A DNA stretch of 64,000 nucleotides from Tetracladium setigerum (GCA_031472005.1 PZJY01000008.1:1-64000); one strand, 5' to 3'. Counted from the first letter of the stretch, positions 1 to 11,074 are shown. Notes: generated from the letters alone by a model not told the origin. A program made the numbers and translations.

Positions 1-109
1 CTAACCCTAACCCTAACCCTAACCCTAACCCTAACCCTAACCCTAACCTAACCCTAACCCTAACCCTAACCCTAACCCTAACCCTAACCCTAACCCTAAC
101 CCTAACCCT
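1..109. repeat. Telomere, CCCTAA repeat array
   Basis: The window starts with a head-to-tail array of CCCTAA (TTAGGG on the other strand), about 18 units, with one shortened unit near position 46-51. It then breaks up into CCCTCGCCC and AT-rich DNA. The C-rich strand reads 5' to 3' from the left end, which is the correct orientation for a left chromosome end. TTAGGG is the usual telomere repeat of filamentous ascomycetes. Confidence 0.98.
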
Positions 110-2412
110 CGCCCTATTAATATAAAAGCGAGGGTAGAAGTTAATATTTAGCCCTTACGAAGCGAAGGCTAGGTCCTTAATAAATCTAAGAAAGCTATTA
201 ATATTAAAGTATACCACTATTAAATTAAGTATAATATACGAGTAATTAAGGTATAGCTTTTCATTAACTTCTTTAAAGTCTTAATTAATAATTAACTCTA
301 TATCGTTATTATTATTAGCGCGACTCGCTAGTTATTCGGGAGCGATTCCCTCGAAAATAATAGCCTAGTCCGGTAAAGGAAAGTCTATTCGTTAAGGAAT
401 AGTTAGAAAGGTAAGGCGATTAATTATATAAGGTGTATTTACCTAGTTAAGTAAGGCTATATAATTTCTAAGGGTAATGTGCCTAATCTTATAAATCTTT
501 AAGTTTAGGTCGATTGCCGGGTGAGACTCCTTATATTCTTTAGTTATATATTTATAAAAGCGTATTAAATATTAAGCGAGTGTAACCGCGAGATCGACCT
601 CTTCCTCCTCTTTATCTGCCGTTATCGCTTCCTAAACTTAGGCATTAATGAGTATATCCCCCTCGTTATTATTATTGTTGCGAAGTTCGTTCGCCTCGTC
701 TTAGTCGTCGATGTTAATATTATCTAGTTTATCTCCTTTATCGACGCGGGGATTATATACGTCGTTATCGTCGTAAATGTTAAGCGGATTGAGCTCCGGT
801 TCTTCGTCGATAGGGGGGCGGTTCGGTGTCGATTCGCGGCTAAATTAAATTAGACTTATATCTTATATACTTTCGAATTCGAGGATAATATTATCCACTT
901 TTATCTAATTAATCGATGTAATATCCGAGTTATCTATTTCTATTAGCGTTAAAGACGGAGAGCTATAGCTATATTTATAATTAAGTAGATTATTAAGATC
1001 TTCGTTTTATTCCTCTTAAATAATTATAAGTTTATTAACTTTAAGCGTTCTCTTAATTAATAAATCGGTATCTATTAATATATTAAATAATTTAGAATCT
1101 ACGTAATTAATATTTAATTCCTTAAATGAAAAGTCCTTTAATTAGAGGTTATTTAATATCGATAATATCTTAATACTTTAAAGCGGGGTAGATAAAGTGG
1201 CCTAGCTTTCTAAAGAGGAATTTAAACCACTTAGTCTAATTCCATTATTAGAACCACCTTTTAAATTACGAATTCCATTATTAAAAGTATCGCCAAAGCT
1301 ATTAATATAATCGTCGGACTCGAAGTTATTAAACTCTTAAGAATTATAAAACTTAAATCTTTATAACGCTTAAGTAAGGCCTAATTCTTTTTCGATAAAC
1401 GGTTATAAGAGAGTCTTTTATATCGCCGACGTGGACCCCGCTTAAAGTGAATTAATACTTAAACGGCGGGGAAGGCTTTTATTATTTAAAGACGTTACGC
1501 TTATAAATCGGTTTAACTTTACGAATAATAAGGGTTTAAGGCGATAAAAGTTAAACGTTAAATCTATACCGATTATTAATTAGGTAAAGACTTATAAAGT
1601 AGTAATAACTTAGTTAAAAGTGGCTTAATAGAGTATTAATAGTTAAAGATTCGTTATTAAAGCTAATTATATAATAACTTAAACACGACTTATATTTCCT
1701 AGACCTTAAGAGGAAGTTGCGCTTATAAGACGATTTAATTTTTTAATTAGCGAAGTTTTAGGGCGGTGGGTTTTTAAGGTTGAAGCTATAGCGATTTGCG
1801 ACCGATTAAGGTCTTATAAAGAGTGGAGAGCTTAGTTAAAAGAGGCTTAAAGAGGTGTTAATAGTTAAAGACTCGTTATTAGAGGCGATTATATAATAAC
1901 TTGAACACGGCTTTTATTTCTTAAACTCTTAGGTGGAGCTAATATTATTAGTAGTACCGGGGGAGCTTATTAATTATGATTATTATTCCCTTAATTTTAA
2001 GTAAGTCCACTTAAGCCTTACGCTCGTATTTTAACTCGTTAAGCGGCTTTACGGGTGCGCTTAAAGAGCTTACGCTCGGTAGATATACGACGAGTACGGG
2101 GTATTATAATGGGTTAAAGAGAGAAAAGGGGTCGCGATATAAGACGTAAAAGATAATAAATCGAAGGTTTTTCGGTCGCTATTTAGTAATGAAAAGACGT
2201 TAATAAAGAATTAGAAAAGAGAAATAATAAGAGATTACTCGGAACCTGGGGAATATTATATTAAGCCTGATTTTAAAGCGCCTTTAACGTGAAGAAATAT
2301 TTAAATATATAGTAATTAAGTAAAATAAGGTTAAGAATTAAAAGTTAAAAGAGGGGAGTTTTAAAAGGTGTAAATAATATTATAAGAAAAGAAATAGGGA
2401 AAGAGGGGAGCG
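110..2412. other. AT-rich RIP-degraded subtelomeric DNA, no gene seen
   Basis: This stretch is very rich in TA, TTA and TAA, with stops in all frames, and I see no coding region. It looks like old repeats mutated by RIP. Inside it a diverged direct repeat can be seen: the block around 1567-1710 recurs around 1799-1925, about 222 bases further on, with mostly transition differences. Fungal subtelomeres often carry RecQ-type helicase copies, but I could not recognise one here. Confidence 0.6.
1567..1925. repeat. Diverged direct repeat, two copies about 222 bp apart
   Basis: The word CTTAGTTAAAAG occurs at 1609 and again at 1831. Both are followed by matching text (GGCTTAA.., then TTAATAGTTAAAGA, then ATTATATAATAACTT) for roughly 100 bases. 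Most differences are A/G or C/T, as expected when RIP acts on a duplication. No ORF is associated with it. Confidence 0.55.
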
Positions 2413-2590
2413 GTCACGGGGTGTCTTAAGTTACGCTTTTAGGAATAGTCGGCCACTTCCTTACTAAAAAGCGATAGCGACTTAGTTACGATTAGAACAC
2501 GTTAAGTTTACGTTTTAAGATTAATTCGAGCGATAATTTAGAGCGTATTAATCGCTTTTCGAGAATAGCTTCTTTAGAATTATAAATAAA
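2413..2590 (+). repeat. Extra direct copy of the inverted-repeat arm
   Basis: This is a first copy of the sequence that recurs at 2633-2810 in the same direction (offset 220) and, inverted, at 4071-4311. It opens with GGTCACGGGGTGTCTTAAG and includes a long stretch identical to the second copy. Differences between copies are almost all transitions, the RIP signature. Confidence 0.75.
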
Positions 2591-2663
2591 AGTTAAAGGG
2601 AAAGGAGTTTATTATCGCGATATATTAAGAGTGGTCACGGGGTGTCTTAAGTTACGCTTTTAG

Positions 2664-2905
2664 GAATAGTCGGCCACTTCCTCACTAAAAAGCGATAGCG
2701 ACTTAGTTACGATTAAAACACGTTAAGTTTACGTTTTAAGATTAATTTAAGCGATGATCTAGAGCGTATTAGTCGCTTTTCGAGAATAGCTTCCTTAGAA
2801 TTAGAAGTAAATTAGATTCCGAAATTCTAATGAGGTCTTAGCGTAGATGTGATATAGCGGGACCTAAATATGGCTCGCTTAGGAACATAGCATTTGCTTA
2901 TTAGA
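2664..2905 (+). repeat. Left arm of a ~240-bp inverted repeat
   Basis: Read as its reverse complement this arm matches 4071-4311 nearly end to end: CTAATAAGCAAATG, TTCCTAAGCGAGC, ATATTTAGGTCCCG, AGACC..ATTAGAATTTCG and further blocks line up in order. Mismatches are mainly C/T and G/A. The arm ends only one base before the ATG of the enclosed gene at 2907, so it covers that gene's whole proximal upstream region. Confidence 0.85.
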
Positions 2906-2906
2906 C

Positions 2907-3920
2907 ATGATTGCCCAGAAAGATAGAACAACAATGATCAAAACTGGTGACACCTTGAGTTTGAAAAGACTCCTTGACACTCAGAAACAGATCGTTCAAC
3001 ATCAAAAATATCTGATGGAAGCACTCGATGTCTTGAGCGTCGATCCATCCAGTCCGGAACGTCCATTTGACTCAAAGCAAAAGCAAGGCAAGCGATTCGG
3101 CAACGACCTAGAGGCCAGACGAAGTCCCGCTGCAACAGGATCAAGTGAAGCATTCTCCGATGAGGAAGAAGATTCCTTGACTATTCATCGGACTACAAAA
3201 TTGTCTTTTGACTTCGACAAAATAGCAGGCCCTGAAGCTTGGTGGGACATATGGTATCCCATGATACTCGCTGGAGGTCTAGGGGGCGAAGATAGTGATC
3301 CTACATATCGAGTTACGCAGAGCAGTCTTGCCACAGAACGCGAAAATCAAGCAAAGATCAACGATATTCAATCATCGCTCGAAGCGGAACGTGAAGACAG
3401 GGCTCGGGACCGAGAAACCGACACCCAAAAAATCCAGAATCTTCAAACAAATAATGTCGAATATGAGAAAGCGGTTGCAGAGCTGCGCAGTTCCTTGGAG
3501 TCAACCAAGTCGAGTCTTCAGGATCAAGTTAAGATCGCATCTTCTAAAGATTCTCAAGCTAGAAATGAGCTTGCCCAAAATGACCACCGGTTGAAGGCGT
3601 TGTTACAATCCCAACAGCTACTTGAAGGTCAACAATTGACCTGGGGAAACCGCCAAGAAAGCTGGCGTACAGCCCGAGTACAGATTTATTTCATTTTATA
3701 TGGTGGTACATTCGTTTGGAAAGACGATGTTGCGAAAACAATGATTAGATTTTGCGAGTCAAATGAAGAGTGGACTATGAATGACAACGAAATGGGGGGA
3801 GACACGCGAAATGGCATTCAGAAGGGTGGTGCTATTATCTACCGCTACCATAATTCTGGCGAGATGAAATGCCTGGTCAGAAAGCAGTATGATCGTGCGC
3901 GCTTCGATCGAATTCCATAG
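2907..3920 (+). CDS. Coiled-coil protein inside inverted repeats, unknown function
   Basis: A 337-residue intact frame with normal codon use, unlike the RIP-damaged DNA on both sides. I do not recognise the family. What can be seen: a charged N-terminal part (residues 1-110) with a Ser/Glu/Asp-rich patch, a Trp-containing segment (PEAWWDIWYPMI, about 110-122), a long heptad-rich coiled coil (about 135-245), and a compact C-terminal part (about 260-337) with YGGTFVWKDDV, an asparagine/glycine-rich segment, a GGAIIYRY strand and a basic tail. No signal peptide, membrane segment or transposase motif is visible. The ATG at 2907 is the first in frame and lies directly after the repeat arm. The gene is single-copy while its flanks are duplicated, which would explain why RIP spared it. 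Confidence 0.6.
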   Translation: MIAQKDRTTMIKTGDTLSLKRLLDTQKQIVQHQKYLMEALDVLSVDPSSPERPFDSKQKQGKRFGNDLEARRSPAATGSSEAFSDEEEDSLTIHRTTKLSFDFDKIAGPEAWWDIWYPMILAGGLGGEDSDPTYRVTQSSLATERENQAKINDIQSSLEAEREDRARDRETDTQKIQNLQTNNVEYEKAVAELRSSLESTKSSLQDQVKIASSKDSQARNELAQNDHRLKALLQSQQLLEGQQLTWGNRQESWRTARVQIYFILYGGTFVWKDDVAKTMIRFCESNEEWTMNDNEMGGDTRNGIQKGGAIIYRYHNSGEMKCLVRKQYDRARFDRIP

Positions 3921-4070
3921 ATCGAATTAGTCTGTGAAGGAAACTGTTTTGATTTCTTTAAGACTTACAATGTGTTATCTATATATTTACACAGTTCTAA
4001 GTTTGAAAAGCCTTCACCCGGGTATTTACATAACTAGGGTTAGAAAAAACTTAATTAATATTATTTAAGT

Positions 4071-4311
4071 TTAATAAGCAAATGCCATGTTCCTAAGCGA
4101 GCTATATTTAGGTCCCGTAGTATTAAATAAATACTAAGACCTTATTAGAATTTCGTAATTTAATTTATTTATAATTCTAAGGAAGTTATTCTTAAAAAGC
4201 GACTAATACGCTTTAGATTATCGCTTAAATTAATCTTAAAATATAAACTTAGCGTATTCTAATCGTAATTAAGTCGCTATTACTTTTTAGTAAGGAAGTA
4301 GCTAATTATTC
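4071..4311 (-). repeat. Right arm of the ~240-bp inverted repeat
   Basis: This is the inverted counterpart of 2664-2905, separated from it by the single intact gene and about 150 bases of trailer. It is more AT-rich than the left arm (for example ATATAAACTTAGC against ACGTAAACTTAAC), so it took more RIP hits. Beyond 4311 the match stops. I could not identify a target-site duplication. Confidence 0.85.
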
Positions 4312-4555
4312 TGTCACAAGAATGGAAGTCGCATTACTAATGTTCAGCATCGAACTGATTGTCAGCGAGTCAGCGCTCTGGACCCTGGTTCCTAAGCGTT
4401 CTTGGCACGTGCTGACTGTATATAATAAAAGCGTGTTCCCCTGAATAGCAGGAGGACAAGAGCACAATTCATCACCTTTTGTGAGGCCTTCACACAGCGT
4501 CACAACGCTCTCACCAACACCACTTCACTGCTCGATACAAGTGCTTCTACAGTGT

Positions 4556-4690
4556 GATAATTTATAATATAAATTTAATAGTAATTGATAAAAGAATAAA
4601 AAAGTTAGGAATTTTCTAAGTAGTACCGTGCAATTATAGATAAGGTTTAGTGGGGTGGCCGAAAGGTGGGGGTGGCTGGAGGGGGGGACT
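4556..4690. mobile_element. Solo right end of a pogo/Fot1-like transposon
   Basis: About 135 bases match the right ends of the full elements at 15742-17567 and 40112-41930. They contain TATAATATAAATTTAAT, AAAAAGTTA, TTTTCTAAGT, GGTTTAGTGGGGTGGCC and the terminal GGGGGGACT followed by TA. No matching left end (AGTCCCCC) is present upstream, so this is a fragment left by deletion or abortive transposition. Confidence 0.8.
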
Positions 4691-5566
4691 TACCCTTCCA
4701 CATTTGAAAGCCTTTCTGTGCCATCATAGTGCTACACGCTCGCTTAGCCAACTAGAGTAAGCCGGCCGGAATAATCGCGCCGGGATTTGAATTAGTAATT
4801 TCATGTAACGTTCTGCCAATTTCTTCTTTCCCAGCTCCCACACTCATTCTTGCAATTTCTTGATCCCCTTCACCTGAGAAGCCTTCGTAATCCCTCAGAA
4901 CGTACTCCGCGATCGTGAAAGTGAAAGTAAAGTCCGAAATTAATAAGCTACGTACTATACGACGGTGGGTAAAGTGCTTTGCTAAATACAGGGTTACTCG
5001 CTAATCGACGTTGAGCAGATTACCTATCAGTACGATATACTGGCTTAGTGGACACTTCGATCCGCTCCCTTACTATTTGGCTAGGAATCGAGAAACATAA
5101 AATATTATTCATGGATGAAGATGCCTTTTTGTTTATCCAGGAAACAGGGACTAAATGCCAGCGACCTGGAACTGCTACTCAAATCCGCTCACATGTAATG
5201 GACAGAGTCGTAAATGCACGACATCGGCTGCGAAATAAAAATAGAACGCATGGCGAGGGCCACACCCATAGCAGGAACCGCTTGTATCATGCCGCTGAGG
5301 GTGACATTCAGAGTACAGCCCTGTAAGTCACGTCCTTCGGCAATGAAGAGTACCCAAAATGCGGTGGACAGAGTGGACATGTGATTAGCTGACTTCCGAG
5401 ACCAGGGCACGGAGGACCCAGAGATCTCAAAGACAATTATTAGGTGACGCCGGTGACATCAATGATCTAGAGAACATGTTGCATTTATCTGGGTATAATG
5501 TGAAGTTGTCCGCACACACAAAGTCCTTGCTGTACCAGTGTAAGTGTCCTCGCTGTTTTGTGACCC
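4691..5566. other. No clear gene; possible 5' part of the next gene
   Basis: After the transposon end there is mixed-composition DNA with a stretch around 4800-4900 rich in CTTCTTTCCC-type pyrimidines. Upstream exons of the transcription-factor-like gene that follows should lie here, but I could not place a start codon or a Zn2Cys6 cluster. The short reading frames present do not resemble any protein I know. Confidence 0.4.
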
Positions 5567-6854
5567 TTGGAGGAATGCAATCTTCTTACTAAATGCCACC
5601 GAGTTCTACATTCCACCTCTGTTACTGTTTGTAGTGTGACAACAGAGACAGGCTGGCTCAGGTATGCTCTTGAGGACGACAACAGTACCCTTCTCAACTC
5701 TAGCCTCTATCATTGGTCACAGTACAATTATAACAAACTGCCTGATGAGTTTCGAAGTTCTGAAAAATTGCTGCGACTCAAAGTGGTTGCCATCCAGGGG
5801 ATCAATGAGCGTCTCAGGCAAACCGGAACGGGACCAATAAGTGATGAAACCTTGGCTGCAGTGGCTTGCCTTGCGTCTGTTGGCGTATGTGTATCCCAAG
5901 AAGCTCAATTGCATTAAACTTAAAGTAAGCAGTTATCTATTGGTGACATCGAGGAAGCGGAGGTCCATTTTCAAGGCCTTGTAGCCATGGTCAAATCTCG
6001 TAGTGGCCTCCAGGTGCGAAGAAGCCGACTAGTGATTGATAGACTACTAAGATGGTATGTGATTAATGTTTATATAACTAACTTTTGAAGCTGATAACAC
6101 TCCAAGGACCGACTCATGTCATGCGCAAATATCACAGGGCAACTTGGACTTGGCTCCGCACTTGCCTGATGAGAATTCTCAGATACCGAACCTTGCTCTC
6201 ACTCCAGGTCTCAGTCTTGGATCAGGATCTAATCCATCGATCCGTTTCCTCCGAGAGATGTCTCAGAAGCTTAGCGTTACTCCAAGAGGTACCATGTCTA
6301 AAGAAAACCGAGTTGAGCTCGGTAACGCTTTACTGGCTTTCGAGCGCGAGAGCGTAACACAAATCCGAAATTCCGCGTCCCCAGCCCAGATAACCGTCTC
6401 TCTGGCCGCACTCTTATACTCGCACCTGACATTGCGAGGCTATGCTCGTACGTCGAGAGTGATGATTGCCATAGTCACCCAAATGAAAGACTCTCTCTAC
6501 ACGGCTCTTTCATTTCCCTATGGCTCTTTTGAGTACCATCCCGGAACCCTCTTCTGGATCTTGTTGGTTGGTGCAGCGGCAGCAGGTGTGGAAGATGGCC
6601 AGGGTGCCTGGTTTATGTGGTGTCTGAGACAAGCCCATAGTTCGCCGTATGAGATCAGAAATCTTAAGGGGGAGGACTGGACAAAAGTAATGGTATTGCC
6701 GAACGACCATTCTCCTAAGGAGTTCCTTTGGCTTTTGGAGGATTGGGTCCTAAATTATGCTGGGATTAAGAAGAATTTGGTGGAGATCATCAGAGCTGCT
6801 CTTGAAAGTAACTCAGTAGAGGAAACAGAGGAAGCAAAGGAAGCAGAGACTTAA
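5567..6854 (+). CDS. Fungal transcription-factor-like protein, C-terminal part (3 exons)
   Basis: Exons 5567-5884, 5933-6054 and 6107-6854 join in frame across introns of 48 and 52 bases (the second with a TAACTAAC branch site). The joined protein reads SDETLAAVACLASVG, then LSIGDIEEAEVHFQGL, then the segment with FPYGSFEYHPGTLFW. This pattern (SDET..AV..LAS, GD.E.A..H..GL..M, then a Phe/Tyr/His-rich helix block) is the C-terminal region common to many fungal Zn2Cys6 regulators and their finger-less relatives. It ends in a Glu-rich tail. The N-terminal end is unresolved: 5567 is only where the open frame begins, no ATG or zinc cluster is seen, and upstream frames are broken, so the gene may be 5'-truncated. 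Confidence 0.6.
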
Positions 6855-7344
6855 GTCCAAAGGAAACAGTAATCTTCGCTATTGTGAGTAAAACAGCTGG
6901 CTGACCTAGATACCTACCTTGGGGGACTTTGTCTTCATTTGGTCGTAGCGAGAGCTGGATAGGGAAAGGGATCAAGCTAGTACCGCCGATTAAAAGACTT
7001 TCATATATAGAAATATTAATGAGAAATCACATTAGCTCTTACTGAGCTTTCAATTCGGCACCATCCATGGTTCACCTGCAGACTTAGGTACATGATAAAG
7101 TATAATGGTGTGCTGACTGTTGATGCCACGAAAACTTTAGGGCGTCAAGGTCCCTTCGTGCCAACACTAGACCATGCAGCTCAAGCAAAAGCCGCAGGAT
7201 ATGCATCCGAGAATGGGAATCGATCTCATCACTTTCATAAAAACGCTTCCGCTCTCGAAAATGTCCGGCTAATCTTAAACCAGGGTTCGTGGTGTCGATG
7301 GTGCGGCCAAGAGTCTTCAAGGAAACATCCCTACCCTTGACCGT
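6855..7344. other. Intergenic, no gene recognised
   Basis: Mixed-composition DNA with short open frames on both strands that resemble nothing known. It runs directly into the alcohol dehydrogenase scrap. Confidence 0.4.
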
Positions 7345-7510
7345 TTGATATTCTCATCAAGATCACACTCAAATCTATGCGGTACGGACCTTGCTTATGT
7401 GACCTTTAGTATTATGGTAGGGCACCAAGGAGTCGGAGTCGGAGCCCTCGAGCCCAAACGGGATGCTACGACCCAGGTTGAAATCAGCGATCGTGTTGGA
7501 GGTAGGTATC
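7345..7510 (+). pseudogene. Remnant of a zinc alcohol dehydrogenase N-terminus
   Basis: The plus strand encodes ILIKIT and, after a frame change, HSNLCGTDLAYV, MVGHQGVGVG and SDRVG. This follows the order of the catalytic domain of zinc alcohol dehydrogenases (VLVKI.HSG.CGTD, GHEGVGVV, GDRVG). The intact dehydrogenase at 9969-11074 has the same blocks (HSGVCGTDEHYL, LGHEGVGVV). The GHE glutamate is replaced by Gln and the frame is broken between ILIKIT and HSN. Nothing of the nucleotide-binding domain follows, so it is a decayed fragment of a related gene. Confidence 0.5.
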
Positions 7511-9062
7511 GTCGCGGCTTTTGCGGTCACTTTAAATATTGATTCAAAGGGCAGGACTTCCGATGGTAAAAGGTAAATTTTCAATTCCTCCTTGCTGGAT
7601 TCGATGTCTAAGGTGGCATAGATTCCTCGTGATCATTCAGCTGCACAAGTCCACTTCCGAGGCGGACTTCACCTCTTGGAGTGAAGTCGGAGAGATGTCA
7701 GTATGATGAGGGAGGTGTAATTGTAGGTTTATTCCAGTGTCCACGTAGCAAGTAGCAAGAGCGGGTGAAAGGTATAGTGGGGTATTCTGAGTAAATGATA
7801 GTTGATTTTCTACGAATCCTCCGCACCGTGAAGTGTTGATCCTAGGGTATGAATGCTAGTACTGATTAGGAAGTGCTCCGCAATAGGCTCAGTCGGGGAG
7901 TCCCGTATCGCATTTCATCATAAGCTAACTAAATTCGGAAAACGGTGGATACTGAATTTCATCCAATCGCTTACGAAGGTCCATGTCAACACCTCCAACA
8001 TATATGAGGAGAACTGGATCATGGGAATATCTCGGTCAAACTGTCAAGACATGAGATGAGAATTCTACTCTCGAGGGCTTGCCGGTCATTATACAGTATC
8101 TGGATACTAGTAGGGAATGGGTATAGCACATCGGAATTGTGATCCACCAATCGTTCTTGCCTTCCCTAACTTCTTTGGTTATTCTTTTCCTTACTCCGAG
8201 GGGTTCAACTCGTAGCGATCACAGGGGTATACTGTCTTATCGTGAAAGCAGGTCTCTATCAAGCAATGCGAGGGCGGTTTGTTGACATCTGACTATCGGA
8301 GTCGCCTTATCAAATTTAGATCTGTTGTGGCTCGTCTTCCATGTCATGATACTTCACCGCGGTACCTTCATATGATGAATGTTGGTCTTTAAATAAAAGC
8401 TAGATCTCTGAAGTTTACCACCCTGTATCATTATTATGAAGAACTCAGTATCCGATAAAGTTAGTAGAAGTCAGCTTATGTTCTCAGGGTGTGTTTCGCC
8501 AAAACCATAACGTCGGGAGGTCAATTCGTATCTAAATCTGCGCTTCCATTTTCAATTGGTCTGAGCAACAAAAGGTCCTGGTAGCTGACAGGAATAAGCA
8601 CCAAGCTAATCTTATTTACGGACGTACGAACTTGTTTCAGAAAATTGAGACTTCTCAATCCGATTGGCTCCTAAGATCCTAAAAGAGTGAAGGATTGAAT
8701 GCATTCCCATGTATAAAATATTAAAGTCCACTTGGCCGGCTACTCTTCCATCATCATCGTCTTCATCTTCTCTCATCTCTGTCTTGGGATCATTGCTTCT
8801 TACTCCTAGAGTTTTCAATATGACATTTTTCGGCTTTATGGACATTCACTACCCGGGACAAGGGTTTGAGTTTAAATGTAATGTAGGTGGCACTATTCGT
8901 GGTCTTCTGTCCAACTTCACTCAGACCTAGCAGGAAGAAATCTTGAATGTTGGCTGGGACAATATCCCCCTCAAAAGGCTTGATCACAGACAAGTTTTGG
9001 ATCTGGGTGGCCTGTAACACCCAGTCAGCCACGAAGTGCCCATCCATTCATATCAAATTCTG
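7511..9062. other. No gene recognised
   Basis: About 1.5 kb without a convincing gene. A minus-strand frame at 8790-9047 (85 codons, containing KPFEGDIVPANIQDFF) looks somewhat protein-like, but I know no family for it. Its ATG would lie only 15 bases from the divergent bZIP start, so I do not call it. Confidence 0.35.
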
Positions 9063-9389
9063 ATGTTGAGTTTGAGGAGAAGAAGAGGGGAGCAGGAACA
9101 GAAGACCCATGCCGAAAAAGTGTAGGTGGCAGTATCCAAGCCCTTTATTTCAAACAGCTTAATTGTTACTTGAGGTCTGACTTTACTTTACTTCTAGGAA
9201 AGGAGAACAAAGCAAAACAGAAACTCCCAGCGAACATTTCGAGAAAGACAAAAGAAAACAGTGGAGTCACTAAGGAATGAGTTGAAAGATTTGAGAAATG
9301 CGAACATGACTTTGCTTGAACGGTGCGAAAAGTTGGAGAAATTATTGCTTCGCAATTGGCAAAATGTCAACGAACTCGGTTTGGTTTGA
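9063..9389 (+). CDS. Very small bZIP protein (2 exons)
   Basis: Exon 9063-9119 starts with ATG and encodes an Arg-rich lead. A 78-base intron (GTGTAG..TTCTAG, 9120-9197) follows, then exon 9198-9389. The second exon encodes a textbook fungal bZIP: basic region RRTKQNRNSQRTFRERQKK (the N..xSQR.F R core of AP-1-like factors, normally N-x2-A-Q-x2-F-R, here with Ser for Ala), then leucines at heptad spacing in VESLRNELKDL and LLERCEKLEKLLL. The product would be only 82 residues, little more than the DNA-binding and dimerisation unit, whereas AP-1-like factors usually exceed 250. It could be a natural short dimer partner, a truncated gene, or lack a downstream exon I could not find. Binding to DNA as a dimer is known for the family; its role here is unknown. 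Confidence 0.6.
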
Positions 9390-9968
9390 AGAGCTGCCCC
9401 TGCCAAGTCATATCGGAGCAGGAAAATGTAGATCAACGAGACTACAAGCTACAGGCCAGACCATGATCTTGGGATGTTTCTCAGCCATAAGGCTTGAGTT
9501 AAGCGCCTGAGTGCCAGTGTGTGATTGACACTATGAAAGTGGAGGTCATTTGTACTTGCATGTTTCATAAAAGTCGGAAGAGAAACTCCCAAGAACTCCA
9601 AATTCTGTATACCACGAGACCAACTCAACGATATTTGTCGTACTTTGTGCAATCAGAGAGAAATATTTATAAATATTACCAAATCTAGCCAACTGTTTAT
9701 CACAAACTGCGCAATCCTGATGTGATCTCATAAAGGTTTTCAACATTCGGAACTTGGGGTCATACGCCTTGTTAACATGGATTATTACACTGTCACCAAT
9801 AAATGACGGTACCTGGTCAGTAGGAAATGTTTAACACGCGTCTTCATGATCAGGCAGCATAAGATAAGTTACTTGAGATTTTCACACAGTACAAAGAGCG
9901 GGAGGAAGAATAGAATTTATGCACATTAAGTGAGATTTCACCATGGTAAGAAATGAATCAAATTACAA
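9390..9968. other. Intergenic between the bZIP gene and ADH
   Basis: No coding region recognised. It should hold the 3' ends of the converging bZIP and alcohol dehydrogenase transcripts. Confidence 0.4.
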
Positions 9969-11074
9969 TTAGACCTCTAGAACAGCTCTGTAGCGAATGC
10001 TCCCGTTCTCAAGTTTCTTCATCGCGGCTGTGATACCCTCAACAGACATTGAAAACTTCTCAATCGCCGGCGTAATCCCATGTGCTACGATGAAGTCCAG
10101 CATTTGTTCGATCTCGTTGAGATTTGACGAGCAACTTCCATGGATGCTCAGTTCTTTTCCAAGGAGTTGAGAATATGGAAAGTTGAGTGTCCCGTCAGAA
10201 ACAGTCAGTGGATAGATATGGCCAAATGGAGCCATCAATGGAGCGTAACTGCATGGGCGTCGTCAGCACATCAAGTCCAGCTTTGAAAACACGCTCTACT
10301 TACAGATTCCAATCTGGCTGGACACTGGTAGTCACAATCAAGTGATCTAGTTTTGCAATGGTATCGGCTGCAGGTAGGTTCGCAGTGTCAAGGAAGTCGG
10401 TAGCACCGAAATCAAGAGCTTCTTGCTTCTTGTTGTTCGAGCTCGAGAATGCAACAACTTTACAACCAAAGGCAGCCGAAAATTGAATTGCAAGATGGCC
10501 TAAGCCGCCGATGCCGACAACACCGACTGTGTCCGTTGATTTGAGACCGTGTCGTAAAAGAGGTACATAAACAGTCTGTCCTGCGCACATGAATGGCCCA
10601 GCGTTCTCACTCGAGATCTCATCGGGAAGTTTTGCAAGTCGGGTGTCTGGCCAGACGCTGGAGGTAGCAAATGAACCCTGATTGAGATCGGATACTCCAT
10701 AGATACGGGCGTTGGAGGTACAGTGCCAAGTGTATCCTTGCACGCAATATTGACAGACACCGCAACCATCCTTTACATATCCAAATCCGAGTCGATCCCC
10801 TCTTTTTCATGTGAGCAAGTATTCATTCGGATTTGTTTCGAGAGCGTACTCACACTTTGAACTTCTTCACCTCACCACCAACTGCCTCAACTACTCCAAC
10901 ACCTTCATGACCGAGAACCATGTCGGAGTGGAGGTAGTGCTCATCAGTACCACATACCCCAGAGTGTGTATGCCGTAAAAGAACTTCATTAGAAGCCAAG
11001 TCGGGCAAGACAACCACTGTCTCAATGATTTCTCCACTCTTAGAGCCTTTGAAGGTTGTAAATTTGATGGTCAT
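9969..11074 (-). CDS. Zinc-containing alcohol dehydrogenase (3 exons)
   Basis: Exons 10854-11074, 10304-10801 and 9969-10248 (minus strand, introns of 52 and 55 bases) join to 332 residues. It catalyses NAD(P)-dependent alcohol/aldehyde interconversion in the cytosol, judging by the family. Visible signatures: catalytic-zinc Cys in HSGVCGTDEHYL (about 38-49), His/Glu in LGHEGVGVVEAVG (about 53-65), the structural-zinc cysteines C-x2-C-x2-C-x7-C in GCGVCQYCVQGYTWHC, and the nucleotide-binding turn GIGGLGHLAIQF. The C-terminal part ends SIRYRAVLEV. The layout is closest to cinnamyl/short-alcohol dehydrogenases of the MDR superfamily. It is slightly shorter than typical 340-360 residue members but has no gap in key motifs. 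Start chosen at the only upstream ATG (11072-11074). Confidence 0.88.

Noticed and set aside
8790..9047. Minus-strand frame of 85 codons next to the bZIP gene
   Set aside because: Somewhat protein-like but unrecognised, and its start lies only 15 bases from the better supported bZIP start.
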